Assembly (NCBI RefSeq): GCF_001750725.1
Contig: NZ_CP017279.1
Span: 4,774,001 to 4,838,000 of the forward strand
Direction: 5' to 3'
Source of the DNA: Enterobacter ludwigii
GTDB taxonomy: Bacteria > Pseudomonadota > Gammaproteobacteria > Enterobacterales > Enterobacteriaceae
Length of the DNA stretch: 64,000 nt
Below are positions 35,698-45,268 of this stretch, piece by piece. How positions within the stretch are numbered: the stretch's first letter is position 1; the number at the start of each line of letters is the position of its first letter. Below the pieces are notes generated by a model. It was not told where the DNA came from and searched no databases. It worked only from the letters and a program-made list of their open reading frames with translations. The position numbers were made by a program, and so were the translations under genes.

Positions 35698-38007
35698 ATG
35701 GAGTTATTGAAGTTTTTGGCGGCAATTTTTGTCATTTACTTGTTGTTTTTTAGAAAGAAAAAACGTAAATCTCCAAAGTCTTATGCTTCAAGCCCTGTGA
35801 AAGCACCACCAAAAGAATGGCTCGCTGACATCAAGAAAAAAGAGGCGGTTGTGCGAAACGATGATAGTGATGACGATAACCTTGCAACTTTTACATTGAG
35901 CGGTGGCCGAGGTGTTGAACTTCGGGTGACAACCAATCATTACCGGAACACCTCAAAGTCGGCAGGTGCACTAGCTCGATGGGTACTTCCGGGTGAGATG
36001 ATAACTGTAGCTGGTGTAGCAATTAGCGGTGGCCACATTTACGTGGGGCAACGTATGAAGCCCTCCGGTCAGGAATCAGGCGGCTATTATGACGATGGAA
36101 ATGAGGCATCATTAATTGATGACACATGTAAGATAAAACCTACTTCTTATCTTTACGAGGACAGTTCATTAGGATACTGGCCCAGTTTTTCCTCTCTTTC
36201 CCCAGAAGCACGCGGTGCGTATGTCAGTTGGCTCGCCAGCGATAGGTCTGATCCATCGTGTCCTATCGGCTATGTTTTTATCTACCTCTACGGCCTGGAA
36301 AGAAAAGCGCTCATAGATTCCACTGACCCAAAATTCCCTGATGCTGAGTTCCGTAATCTGTTCAAAGAAGTCGCTCGGTTAAGATCCGTATTCATTGAGA
36401 ACCGCTCATTCCGTGGATATTCGGCCCAGTTACTCGAAGCCATGTCTATTCTGCGCCCGAACATGGGCTTAGCCACTGAGCTCGATAGCAATTCAGGTTT
36501 CAGCAACAGCATGCAATTTAAGCTGGCTCTGGCAAAAACTGTACATGAAGGAGTTCCTGTATCAGCTGAACTGGCGTTGAACTGGGTAATAAACCACACC
36601 GAGTATTCGCTGCGTACCCCGGCTCGCCGCTGTGCTAAAGAGTTTGCTGCGCTTTTCAAACGGCGTTACACCCTCAAATATGGTGAAGGGATGGTCGTTA
36701 AGGCGAATAAAACGCGCCTAAGGTTAGATTACACACCAGCAAGTCCTAGTTTGCGAGGTGTTCGACTCCCTGTTCCCGACCTGCCTGATCCAAGTGCGTT
36801 GAAGAGCCCTGTCCAGAAAATTATGGCTCTTGCCGACATATGTACGGATGAACTTGATGCTTATAGTCGCTACCTTGGTAGGAAAGGTACGTCAGTCAAT
36901 GATACGGCTGCAATTATGTTGCTCCCTTCAGAGATCGTTAATGAAAGCGCAGAAAAAATATTAAGCTCATTCAAACGCTGGGCTGATGAGGCGATCCTCG
37001 TCAAGGAGGGGTTAGTCTCAGTTGCTGACTTTTGGGCACATATGAATGCCAGTTGCCCCAATAAGATCAATAAAAAAGAGGCCGATTTGATGCAGGCCTT
37101 TGCTCTGAAGATGGGTTACGGTCTGGCACCTGACCCGTATTATCACCATGTGAAGGCGGATGTTGATGGGACACTTGTTCTATTCCCTGCCGCCGAAGGT
37201 GGACGCTTCTCACCTTCTCCTGAATTTATCTCAGCTGTAATGACGCTTAGATTAGGGGCGATGGTCGCCTTGATTGACGATTCTCTTGATCAAGCTGAAC
37301 AGAAAGTGCTTGAGAATGCCATCAACAACAATCCTGGCTTCACCGATGATGAAAAACGCTCTCTACATGCGTATTTAACGTGGCAACTTCATACCCCAGC
37401 CAATATGACAGGAATGAAAAGCAGGATTGAGTTGATGGGGGCCGCGGAAAAAGCTGCTGTGGGTAAGGTTATCGTTAGTGTTGCCTGTTCGGATGGGACG
37501 ATAGCGCCTGCCGAAATCAAACAGCTTGAGAAGATTTATTCAAGTTTGGGGCTGGATCCCTCATCTGTCTCGAGCAATATCCATCAGCATTCCGCAACTG
37601 AACATGATCTCGTCTCGTATGTACCAACTGATCAGACAGCAGCAGGGTTCACACTGGATGCTAATGTACTTGCCCGCCACGAATCTGCCACGGATGATGT
37701 TCGTAAATTGCTGAACACAATTTTCACCGAAGAAGAACCGGAAGAGCCAGAAAGCGCTCCAGCCTCATCAACGGAGGCGGGGGGGCTTGACTCCGCACAT
37801 AGCCAGCTTTATCGCAGTTTGCTGGAGAAAGAACAGTGGTCCCGAAAAGAGGCGACAGAATTGTGCGGAAATTTGAATTTGATGCTCGGCGGTGCGCTTG
37901 AGGTGATCAATGACTGGTCCTATGCGGTGGTTGATGCTCCGGTGCTGGACGATGCCGATGATGATATCTGGGTTGACCTGGAAATTGCCAAAGAATTAGA
38001 GGGATAG
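35698..38007 (+). CDS. sngA: Shango SngA-type TerB-domain protein
   Basis: In this 769-residue protein the N-terminus is a membrane segment (LLKFLAAIFVIYLLFF, residues 3-18) followed by a basic stop-transfer KKKRK. A TerB_N-type domain comes next (about residues 90-280, VAISGGHIYVG, YWPSFSSLSPEARGAYVSWL). A TerB-like helical metal domain lies at about residues 555-640 (VIVSVACSDGTIAPAEIKQLEK) and a TerB_C region at the end. This architecture plus the next two genes defines the Shango anti-phage system. Start at 35698 is chosen because the hydrophobic anchor begins there. Confidence 0.85.
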   Translation: MELLKFLAAIFVIYLLFFRKKKRKSPKSYASSPVKAPPKEWLADIKKKEAVVRNDDSDDDNLATFTLSGGRGVELRVTTNHYRNTSKSAGALARWVLPGEMITVAGVAISGGHIYVGQRMKPSGQESGGYYDDGNEASLIDDTCKIKPTSYLYEDSSLGYWPSFSSLSPEARGAYVSWLASDRSDPSCPIGYVFIYLYGLERKALIDSTDPKFPDAEFRNLFKEVARLRSVFIENRSFRGYSAQLLEAMSILRPNMGLATELDSNSGFSNSMQFKLALAKTVHEGVPVSAELALNWVINHTEYSLRTPARRCAKEFAALFKRRYTLKYGEGMVVKANKTRLRLDYTPASPSLRGVRLPVPDLPDPSALKSPVQKIMALADICTDELDAYSRYLGRKGTSVNDTAAIMLLPSEIVNESAEKILSSFKRWADEAILVKEGLVSVADFWAHMNASCPNKINKKEADLMQAFALKMGYGLAPDPYYHHVKADVDGTLVLFPAAEGGRFSPSPEFISAVMTLRLGAMVALIDDSLDQAEQKVLENAINNNPGFTDDEKRSLHAYLTWQLHTPANMTGMKSRIELMGAAEKAAVGKVIVSVACSDGTIAPAEIKQLEKIYSSLGLDPSSVSSNIHQHSATEHDLVSYVPTDQTAAGFTLDANVLARHESATDDVRKLLNTIFTEEEPEEPESAPASSTEAGGLDSAHSQLYRSLLEKEQWSRKEATELCGNLNLMLGGALEVINDWSYAVVDAPVLDDADDDIWVDLEIAKELEG

Positions 38008-38010
38008 TGA

Positions 38011-39327
38011 ATGTCTGTAACACGTATAAGAGTGAAAGAACGTGACGCTATTATTCAGTCACTTAAGTCAGGCGTAACGCCAAGGATAGGCATTCAGCAT
38101 ATCCAGGTTGGCCGCGTGAATGAAATCACTGCTCTCCACCAGGATATTGAGAGGATTGCTGACGGTGGTGCAAGCTTCAGACTTATCATCGGTGAATATG
38201 GTTCTGGTAAAACGTTCTTTCTGAGTGTTGTGCGCTCTATTGCGCTAGAGAAGAAGCTGGTGTCAGTCAGTGCAGACCTTTCTCCTGACAGACGCATTCA
38301 CTCATCGGGAGGTCAGGCTCGTAATCTCTACTCAGAGCTTATGAAAAACATGTCCACCAGAAACAAGCCGGATGGTAATGCGTTACTTAGCGTTGTTGAA
38401 AGATTCGTTACGGAGGCAAGGAAGGAAGCTGACAAGGACGGCTCCGAGGTTTCATCAGTTATTCATAAACGCTTGGCAGCACTATCAGATATGGTCGGCG
38501 GATATGACTTTGCTAAGGTCATTGATTCATTCTGGCGCGGGCATGAGCAGGATAACGAAACACTAAAATCCAATGCTATTCGCTGGTTGCGGGGAGAGTA
38601 CACCACTAAAACTGATGCCCGTAACGATCTCGACGTTCGGACTATTATCTCAGACGCTTCATTCTATGACTCTTTGAAACTGATGAGCCTTTTTGTCCGC
38701 CAGGCAGGCTATGCCGGTCTTTTGGTCAGCCTCGACGAAATGGTGAACCTCTTTAAACTGAATAATACGCAAGCAAGAACAGCGAACTACGAACAGATTT
38801 TGCGGATCCTGAATGACTGCCTGCAAGGTTCAGCCGAGAATATTGGTTTTATCCTCGGGGGGACGCCAGAGCTCCTTTTCGATCCACGCAAAGGTCTTTA
38901 CAGCTATGAGGCGCTCCAATCACGTCTGGCGGAAAATCGGTTCGCGCAAAAAGCAGGAGTGATTGACTACTCGTCTCCCACTTTGCATCTTGCCAGCCTC
39001 ACCCCTGAGGAACTGTATATTTTACTGAGAAATCTTCGTCATGTTTATGCAGGCGGAGATCCAGAGAATTATCTGGTTCCAGATGAGGCACTGACTGGAT
39101 TTCTGCATCACTGTAGTAAAACCATTGGAGACGCTTACTTCCGTACCCCCCGTAATACCATAAAAGGTTTCCTGGACATGCTGGCCGTGCTGGATCAAAA
39201 CAGAACGATGAACTGGCAAACATTAATCGAGGGTGTGGCGATTGAAGAGGACAGGCCCAGCGAAATGGATGACGCCATTATAGAGGAAAGCGATGACGAT
39301 GACGGACTGGCGAACTTCAAATTATGA
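38011..39327 (+). CDS. sngB: Shango SngB-type ATPase (BrxD-like, DUF2791)
   Basis: This 438-residue P-loop ATPase has Walker A IIGEYGSGKTFFL at about residue 59-71 and a Walker B LLVSLDEMVNLF at about residue 238-249. IGFILGGTPELLFDPRKGLYSYEALQSRL follows in two parts, close to BrxD-type proteins of BREX systems. The C-terminus is acidic (ESDDDD). It begins 3 bases after sngA and overlaps sngC by 4 bases (ATGA), so the three are one translationally coupled operon. Confidence 0.88.
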   Translation: MSVTRIRVKERDAIIQSLKSGVTPRIGIQHIQVGRVNEITALHQDIERIADGGASFRLIIGEYGSGKTFFLSVVRSIALEKKLVSVSADLSPDRRIHSSGGQARNLYSELMKNMSTRNKPDGNALLSVVERFVTEARKEADKDGSEVSSVIHKRLAALSDMVGGYDFAKVIDSFWRGHEQDNETLKSNAIRWLRGEYTTKTDARNDLDVRTIISDASFYDSLKLMSLFVRQAGYAGLLVSLDEMVNLFKLNNTQARTANYEQILRILNDCLQGSAENIGFILGGTPELLFDPRKGLYSYEALQSRLAENRFAQKAGVIDYSSPTLHLASLTPEELYILLRNLRHVYAGGDPENYLVPDEALTGFLHHCSKTIGDAYFRTPRNTIKGFLDMLAVLDQNRTMNWQTLIEGVAIEEDRPSEMDDAIIEESDDDDGLANFKL

Positions 39328-41522
39328 GCAGTGCCTATGATAGTCTCGATCCCCGCGTCCGTAAGTGGATTTACAAGCAGGGGTGGTCAACATTAAGGCC
39401 CTTGCAGGAGAGTTCTATCCCGGCAATTTTAGCCCGTGATCGAGACGTGCTAATCAGTGCAGGCACAGCAGCGGGTAAAACAGAGGCTTTTTTTCTTCCT
39501 GCCTGTTCGGCAGTTGCAGATCTCACTAATGGATTTAGCATCGTCTATATCAGCCCGTTGAAGGCATTGATTAACGATCAGTACCGTCGTCTTGAGAGCC
39601 TTGGAGATGCATTGGAAATGCCAGTGACTCCCTGGCACGGGGATGTACCACAAAGCATAAAGAAGAAGGCTCGGACTAACCCTGTGGGCATTTTACTGAT
39701 TACACCTGAGTCACTTGAGTCTTTGCTCATAAATTCAATGGGCTGGCTCAAACAGGCGTTTTCTTCAATCGCATACATCGTTATTGATGAGTTTCATGCT
39801 TTTATTGGCTCAGAGCGTGGTGTACAGCTGCTTTCTCTGCTCAATAGAATTGACCATGTGCTAGGTCGCCAGGTAAATCCAATTCCCCGCGTTGCATTGA
39901 GTGCCACGCTGGGGGAACTGGAGAAAGTGCCCGAAATGTTGCGCCCGGACAAACGACTCCCCTGCGTAACTGTTACAGATAGTAATAGCACGGCCACTCT
40001 TCAGGTACAGGTCAAAGGATACCTGGAGCGAGTGATCCAAAATGAGGAAGAACTTCAGAGTTCTGCTGAACATGACGTTTGCGCTGACATTTTTAGACTT
40101 TGCCGTGGCGATTCTCATTTGGTCTTTGCAAACAGCCGAAAGCGCACTGAAAGCATTGCGGCAACGCTGAGCGACATGTGTGAGGAACATATTGTTCCCA
40201 ATGAATTCTTTCCCCACCATGGTTCCCTTGCCAAGGAATTGCGGGAAGCGCTTGAAACTCGTCTTCAGAAAGGAAATTTGCCCACAACAGCTGTTTGTAC
40301 AATGACGCTTGAGTTGGGAATTGATATCGGTAAGGTTAAGTCGGTTATCCAAGTTACGCCTCCGCATACTGTTTCCAGTCTGCGTCAGCGTATGGGACGT
40401 TCTGGGCGACGCGACTCCCCATCAGTTCTAAGAATGCTAATTACAGAAAATGAGCTCACTGTGACTAGCAGTATCGTTGACCACCTACGGCTGCATTTGG
40501 TCCAGTCGATGGCAATGATCAGATTGATGATCTCTAAACAATGGTTTGAGCCTGCCGATTCCCAGCAGATGCATTACTCCACGCTGCTACACCAGATTCT
40601 TGCAATTACCGCGCAATGGGGCGGAGTTCGTGCCGATCAACTCTGGTCACAGCTATGTCAAACAGGCCCGTTCCGTAATGTGGATATAGGCGATTTCAAA
40701 AGCCTGCTTAAACATATGGGGGCATGTGGCCTGCTCACTCAACTCGCTAGTGGAGAAATGGTTGTTGGGGCAGAGGGGGAGAAACTGACTAACCATTACA
40801 CGTTTTATGCCGTGTTCAACACACCAGAAGAGTTCCGCATTGTCACCGGAAACAGAACCCTTGGAACAGTGCCTGTGGACTCCCCACTGCTACCAGATCA
40901 ACACATCATCTTCGGTGGGCGGCGCTGGAGAGTGACAGAGATCGAGACAGAGAAAAAAGTTATCTATGTAGAGGCGACCAAAGGCGGTCAGCCACCACAA
41001 TTTAGTGGGGGGGGAATGTCTGTTCATGATGCCGTTCGTCAGGAAATGCTCGCTATCTATAGGGAAGGTGATTACCGCATAGCAATAGGTAGCAAGAGAG
41101 TAGATTATGCCGATTCTGCCGCCAGAAGCCTATTTGCGGAAGGCAGTCGTAACTTCCAGAGTTATAACCTGCAAAATGAGTATTTTCTTACGAGCGGCCA
41201 ATACTGTTACATCCTCCCATGGATGGGAGATAAGGTTGTCAATACGATTACAGCCTTGCTCATACGTTGTGGCTTTAAAGCTAATTCATTGGCTGGAGTT
41301 ATAGAAATTGACGGCTCAAGTATCACTTCTGTTCAACAGGCCCTTAAAGGCCTGCTGCTGTCAGGCTTGCCCTCAGCGTTTGATCTTGCTGTAAATGTTC
41401 CAGAAAAGTACTTAGATAAATATGATGAATATTTACCAGAGTTTCTGCTTGCGAAAGGATTTGGGGAAAAAGCGTATGACATTGAAGGCGCGTGTACCTG
41501 GCTGAAAGAACATCTTCAGTAA
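39324..41522 (+). CDS. sngC: Shango SngC-type DEAD/DEAH helicase
   Basis: This 732-residue SF2 helicase has motif I SAGTAAGKTEAFFLPA at about residue 45, motif II VIDEFHAF, SATL (motif III), and LGIDIGKV and QRMGRSGRR (motif VI). The C-terminal half resembles Lhr/BrxHI-type helicases. Shango is reported to protect against phage; the precise role of the helicase is not established here. A hairpin follows at 41537-41557, probably the terminator. Confidence 0.88.
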   Translation: MSSAYDSLDPRVRKWIYKQGWSTLRPLQESSIPAILARDRDVLISAGTAAGKTEAFFLPACSAVADLTNGFSIVYISPLKALINDQYRRLESLGDALEMPVTPWHGDVPQSIKKKARTNPVGILLITPESLESLLINSMGWLKQAFSSIAYIVIDEFHAFIGSERGVQLLSLLNRIDHVLGRQVNPIPRVALSATLGELEKVPEMLRPDKRLPCVTVTDSNSTATLQVQVKGYLERVIQNEEELQSSAEHDVCADIFRLCRGDSHLVFANSRKRTESIAATLSDMCEEHIVPNEFFPHHGSLAKELREALETRLQKGNLPTTAVCTMTLELGIDIGKVKSVIQVTPPHTVSSLRQRMGRSGRRDSPSVLRMLITENELTVTSSIVDHLRLHLVQSMAMIRLMISKQWFEPADSQQMHYSTLLHQILAITAQWGGVRADQLWSQLCQTGPFRNVDIGDFKSLLKHMGACGLLTQLASGEMVVGAEGEKLTNHYTFYAVFNTPEEFRIVTGNRTLGTVPVDSPLLPDQHIIFGGRRWRVTEIETEKKVIYVEATKGGQPPQFSGGGMSVHDAVRQEMLAIYREGDYRIAIGSKRVDYADSAARSLFAEGSRNFQSYNLQNEYFLTSGQYCYILPWMGDKVVNTITALLIRCGFKANSLAGVIEIDGSSITSVQQALKGLLLSGLPSAFDLAVNVPEKYLDKYDEYLPEFLLAKGFGEKAYDIEGACTWLKEHLQ

Positions 41523-41771
41523 ACTGGTTACATAAAAAGGGGGGAGATGTTCCCCTTAAGCATGAGGCCGATTGAGGATATCAATTTTTGCTCTTGGCTC
41601 GGATCTGCCAGAAATCGAGGTCATAAGGTCTGCTTTGAGCGATGAGCGGACATCGTCCAGTTTAAACAGATGCCCGCAATACATACAGCAAGCTTGCCAG
41701 AGGTAACTCTGCTCTCCTACAAATAAAGTGTCCGCTTTGAGTAGGCAATCTGAGGGAGCGCTAATATGAAA
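41523..41771. other. Gap after Shango, IS66 insertion site
   Basis: A hairpin AAGGGG... TTCCCCTT at 41537-41557 probably ends the Shango transcript. No supported gene follows. Positions 41764-41771 (ATATGAAA) are the left target-site duplicate of the IS66 element. Confidence 0.5.
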
Positions 41772-41842
41772 GTAAGCGTACAGCGTGAACCGTCTGGTCA
41801 TAATCTGAAGCATCCGACAAAGTGGTGTCCACCAAATAAGTA

Positions 41843-42244
41843 GTGGGAACCAAAGTGTCAGATATGCAGAAAAATATGACTCCCGGCAGACGTAAAGGCT
41901 GCCCTAATTATTCTCCTGAGTTTAAACAGCAACTCGTTGCTGCCTCTTGCGAACCCGGAATATCCATCTCAAAACTTGCCCTTGAAAATGGCATTAACGC
42001 TAATCTGTTGTTCAAATGGCGCCAACAATGGCGCGAGGGAAAGCTGCTGTTACCTTCTTCAGAGAGCCCTCAGCTACTTCCTGTGACTCTCGATGCCGCT
42101 GCCGTACAGTCAGTGCCACTCGCAGAGAACCCGGAAACCCTCAGTATCAGCTGTGAGGTAACGTTCCGGCACGGAACGCTCCGCCTCAATGGCACTGTCA
42201 GCGAAAAGCTCCTGACCCTGCTGATACAGGAGCTCAAACGGTGA
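41843..42244 (+). CDS. tnpA: IS66 TnpA (OrfA)
   Basis: A 133-residue helix-turn-helix protein (YSPEFKQQLVAASCEPGISISKLALENGINANLLFKW in two parts) of the transposase_8/IS66 OrfA type. The start is GTG at 41843 or a later ATG at 41864; the shorter form keeps the HTH. Its stop overlaps the GTG of tnpB. Confidence 0.9.
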   Translation: MGTKVSDMQKNMTPGRRKGCPNYSPEFKQQLVAASCEPGISISKLALENGINANLLFKWRQQWREGKLLLPSSESPQLLPVTLDAAAVQSVPLAENPETLSISCEVTFRHGTLRLNGTVSEKLLTLLIQELKR

Positions 42245-42588
42245 TCCCGTTACCAACAGGCACCAAAATATGGCTGGTTGCTGGTATCACCGACATGCGC
42301 AACGGCTTCAATGGTCTCGCCGCAAAGGTGCAGACGACGCTGAAAGATGACCCTATGTCCGGCCATGTCTTCATCTTCCGGGGGCGCAGCGGCAGTCAGG
42401 TAAAACTACTGTGGTCCACCGGCGACGGGTTGTGCCTGCTGACCAAACGGCTGGAGCGAGGTCGCTTCGCCTGGCCCTCTGCCCGTGATGGCAAAGTGTT
42501 CCTGACCCCGGCACAGCTGGCGATGCTGATGGAAGGTATCGACTGGCGACAACCTAAACGGTTGCTGACATCCCTGACCATGTTGTAA
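42241..42588 (+). CDS. tnpB: IS66 TnpB (OrfB)
   Basis: This 115-residue protein begins at a GTG overlapping the tnpA stop (GTGA), which couples translation. It contains KIWLVAGITDMRNGFNGLAAKVQ and HVFIFRGRSGSQVKLLWS, diagnostic of IS66 OrfB. It is needed for IS66 transposition although its role is unclear. Confidence 0.95.
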   Translation: MIPLPTGTKIWLVAGITDMRNGFNGLAAKVQTTLKDDPMSGHVFIFRGRSGSQVKLLWSTGDGLCLLTKRLERGRFAWPSARDGKVFLTPAQLAMLMEGIDWRQPKRLLTSLTML

Positions 42589-42637
42589 ATCTCTTTATCC
42601 TGGTTGTTGCAGAATAAGCCTGGTAAAATGAGGGCTT

Positions 42638-44176
42638 ATGAACGACACCTCTTCTGACGACATCCTTCTGCTGAAACAGCGGCTTGCCGAACAGGAAGCG
42701 CTGATCCACGCCCTTCAGGAAAAGCTGGAGGACCGGGAGCGTGAAATAGACCATCTGCAGGCTCAGCTGGATAAGCTCCGCCGGATGAACTTCGGCAGTC
42801 GTTCCGAAAAAGTCTCCCGTCGTATCGCACAAATGGAAGCCGATCTGAAGGCGCTTCAGAAAGAGAGTGATACGCTGACCGGTCGGGTGGATGACCCGGC
42901 AGTCCAGCGCCCGTTGCGTCAGACACGTACCCGTAAGCCGTTCCCTGAATCACTCCCCCGTGACGAAAAGCGACTGCTGCCTCCGGAGTCGTGCTGCCCT
43001 GACTGCGGCGGTTCACTGAGCTATCTGGGTGAAAATACCGCCGAACAGCTGGAGCTGATGCGCAGCGCCTTCCGGGTTATCCGGACGGTGCGGGAAAAAC
43101 ATGCCTGTACTCAGTGCGATGCCATCGTGCAGGCCCCGGCGCCTTCGCGGCCCATCGAGCGGGGGATCGCCGGACCTGGGTTGCTGGCCCGCGTGCTGAC
43201 ATCGAAGTATGCAGAGCACACGCCGCTATATCGCCAGTCAGAAATATACGACCGGCAGGGTGTGGAGCTGAGCCGCTCACTGCTGTCGGGCTGGGTGGAT
43301 GCATGTTGCCGGCTGCTGTCCCCGCTGGAAGAGGCGCTTCAGGGTTATGTCCTGACCGACGGTAAACTCCATGCCGATGACACCCCGGTCCAGGTGCTGT
43401 TGCCGGGCAATAAGAAGACGAAGACCGGACGGTTGTGGACGTATGTTCGTGACGACCGCAACGCCGGGTCAGCGCTGGCGCCAGCGGTCTGGTTCGCCTA
43501 CAGCCCGGACAGAAAAGGCATCCATCCGCAGGCCCATCTTGCCGGCTTCAGCGGTGTGCTGCAGGCGGATGCGTACGCCGGGTTCAACGAGCTGTACCGC
43601 AATGGCCGGATAACGGAAGCCGCCTGCTGGGCTCATGCCCGCCGAAAGATCCACGATGTGCACGTCCGCACCCCATCAGCACTGACGGAAGAAGCCCTGA
43701 AACGTATCGGTGGGTTGTATGCCATCGAGGCGGATATAAGGGGAATGCTGGCGGAGCAGCGGCTTGCTGAACGTCAGCGAAAAACGAAACCGCTGCTGAA
43801 ATCCCTGGAAAGCTGGTTGCGTGAAAAGATGAAAACGCTGTCACGACACTCAGAGCTGGCGAAAGCGTTCGCGTACGCACTTAACCAGTGGCCGGCACTG
43901 ACGTACTATGCGGACGATGGATGGGCCGAAGCAGACAATAATATCGCTGAAAATGCCCTGCGGACGGTCAGTCTGGGTCGTAAAAACTTCCTGTTCTTCG
44001 GCTCTGACCATGGTGGTGAGCGGGGAGCGCTGCTGTACAGCCTGATCGGGACGTGCAAACTGAACGGCGTGGATCCAGAAAGCTACCTTCGCCATGTGCT
44101 TGGCGTCATAGCTGACTGGCCGGTCAACCGGGTCAGTGAACTGCTTCCCTGGCGCATAGCACTGCCAACTGAATAA
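42638..44176 (+). CDS. tnpC: IS66 TnpC transposase (DDE)
   Basis: In this 512-residue protein an N-terminal coiled coil ([22 protein letters not shown]) is followed by a zinc-binding region (CCPDCGG, CTQCD). The DDE core shows [37 protein letters not shown] and [20 protein letters not shown]. All catalytic segments are intact. The gene begins 49 bases after tnpB. Confidence 0.95.
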   Translation: MNDTSSDDILLLKQRLAEQEALIHALQEKLEDREREIDHLQAQLDKLRRMNFGSRSEKVSRRIAQMEADLKALQKESDTLTGRVDDPAVQRPLRQTRTRKPFPESLPRDEKRLLPPESCCPDCGGSLSYLGENTAEQLELMRSAFRVIRTVREKHACTQCDAIVQAPAPSRPIERGIAGPGLLARVLTSKYAEHTPLYRQSEIYDRQGVELSRSLLSGWVDACCRLLSPLEEALQGYVLTDGKLHADDTPVQVLLPGNKKTKTGRLWTYVRDDRNAGSALAPAVWFAYSPDRKGIHPQAHLAGFSGVLQADAYAGFNELYRNGRITEAACWAHARRKIHDVHVRTPSALTEEALKRIGGLYAIEADIRGMLAEQRLAERQRKTKPLLKSLESWLREKMKTLSRHSELAKAFAYALNQWPALTYYADDGWAEADNNIAENALRTVSLGRKNFLFFGSDHGGERGALLYSLIGTCKLNGVDPESYLRHVLGVIADWPVNRVSELLPWRIALPTE

Positions 44177-44217
44177 CACATCACCGTCAATACGGCCCTC
44201 GCTGTACGCTTACATAT

Positions 44218-44252
44218 GAAAAAGACCACAAGGATAAAATATCTCTGTGGTC
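44218..44252 (-). terminator. Terminator of the kinase/RpiR transcript
   Basis: Arms GACCACA and TGTGGTC enclose a 15-base loop and on the minus strand are followed by TTTTT. It overlaps the right target duplicate of the IS66 element. Confidence 0.8.
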
Positions 44253-44330
44253 ATGGCTTCTTGATTCGAAAAATCTTTATCAGGCGAGCAATTTCATTGC
44301 CCTTCATTGATAACGGTGGATAGATTTTAC

Positions 44331-45257
44331 TTAATCTAACAAGCTGGAGTTTTTAAGGGCATGAGAAACGTCCGGTAGCATGGGAAAAGAGTTTTGCCCG
44401 CCATATTTCTGTATTGAACAAGAGCTAATTTCAGCAGCAAAGGGGATTCCGTCCGTCAGCGAAAAACCATTAACAATGCAGTAGGCAATACCTCCAATAA
44501 ATGAATCGCCGGCACCGGTGGTATCAACAACATCCGGACAGAATACAGCCGGGAAATGTCGAGTGCCATGTTCCTGGGACAATACCGCCCCTTTTTCACC
44601 GAGGGTAATGATTACCTGTCCCTTCACTCGTTTATGCAGTCCGGTTGCACAAGAATGAGCGTCATCAATCGAAGATACATCGGCACCGCTCATGAAGGCG
44701 GCTTCTGTCTCATTAACAACCAGGTAGTCCACCAGACTCAGGGCGTGGGCGGAGACATCCCGTGCCGGGGCGTTATTAAGGATAATGCGGCAATGGTGGG
44801 TGCTGGCAACGCCGATAATATACTCAACAACGGGGGCCGGAATTTCTGACTGAAGAATAACCAGTGGCTGTCCTTCGAAGAGTGACTCAGTGATGTCATC
44901 TTCACTGATAAGGTAATTAGCGCCTTTGATAATGGTGCTGCAGTAGTCACCTGATTCAAGGATCTGGACGATACCGATACCTGTGGTGGTACCCCGCTTG
45001 TTTACATTCTCTACCGATACATTATTCTCACGTAAAGAGTTGATCAGCTCGCTACCATAAATGTCATTTCCGACACACCCAACCATGCTGACGTTCAGTC
45101 CAAGTCTAGAACACTGCACCGCCTGATTAGCCCCCTTCCCACCTGGCATGAGCATTAACTCATTGCCAGTAAATGTTTCGCCCAGTTCCGGAAGCCGATC
45201 CTGCTGGACTAGAATGTCATAGTTCAGACTACCAATAACGACTACATCACTTTTCAT
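44331..45257 (-). CDS. PfkB-family sugar kinase (ribokinase-like)
   Basis: The 308 residues match ribokinase: MLMPGGKGANQAVQCSRLG at the N-terminal signature and DTTGAGDSFIGG with the catalytic Asp at the C-terminal signature, plus VITLGEKGAVL. It phosphorylates a sugar or ketose using ATP; ribose, ribulose or another pentose is possible. The gene begins 12 bases after the RpiR stop, so regulator and kinase are co-transcribed. Confidence 0.88.
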   Translation of the reverse strand: MKSDVVVIGSLNYDILVQQDRLPELGETFTGNELMLMPGGKGANQAVQCSRLGLNVSMVGCVGNDIYGSELINSLRENNVSVENVNKRGTTTGIGIVQILESGDYCSTIIKGANYLISEDDITESLFEGQPLVILQSEIPAPVVEYIIGVASTHHCRIILNNAPARDVSAHALSLVDYLVVNETEAAFMSGADVSSIDDAHSCATGLHKRVKGQVIITLGEKGAVLSQEHGTRHFPAVFCPDVVDTTGAGDSFIGGIAYCIVNGFSLTDGIPFAAEISSCSIQKYGGQNSFPMLPDVSHALKNSSLLD

Positions 45258-45268
45258 CTTTTCAACCT

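Larger units (their letters stand above)
41772..44213. mobile_element. Complete IS66-family insertion sequence
   Basis: The 2442-bp element starts GTAAGCGTACAGCG and ends CGCTGTACGCTTAC (perfect 14-bp terminal inverted repeats). It is flanked by the perfect 8-bp direct repeat ATATGAAA at 41764-41771 and 44214-44221, the duplication size of IS66 elements. It carries intact tnpA, tnpB and tnpC. Because target repeats are identical and all frames are open, insertion is recent. It landed against the terminator of the kinase gene. Confidence 0.95.

Noticed and set aside
41556..41813. 85-codon minus frame across the IS66 left end
   Set aside because: It crosses the IS boundary and target duplicate, so it is a chimera by chance. 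Its internal CCMYCGH is not enough to support a gene.
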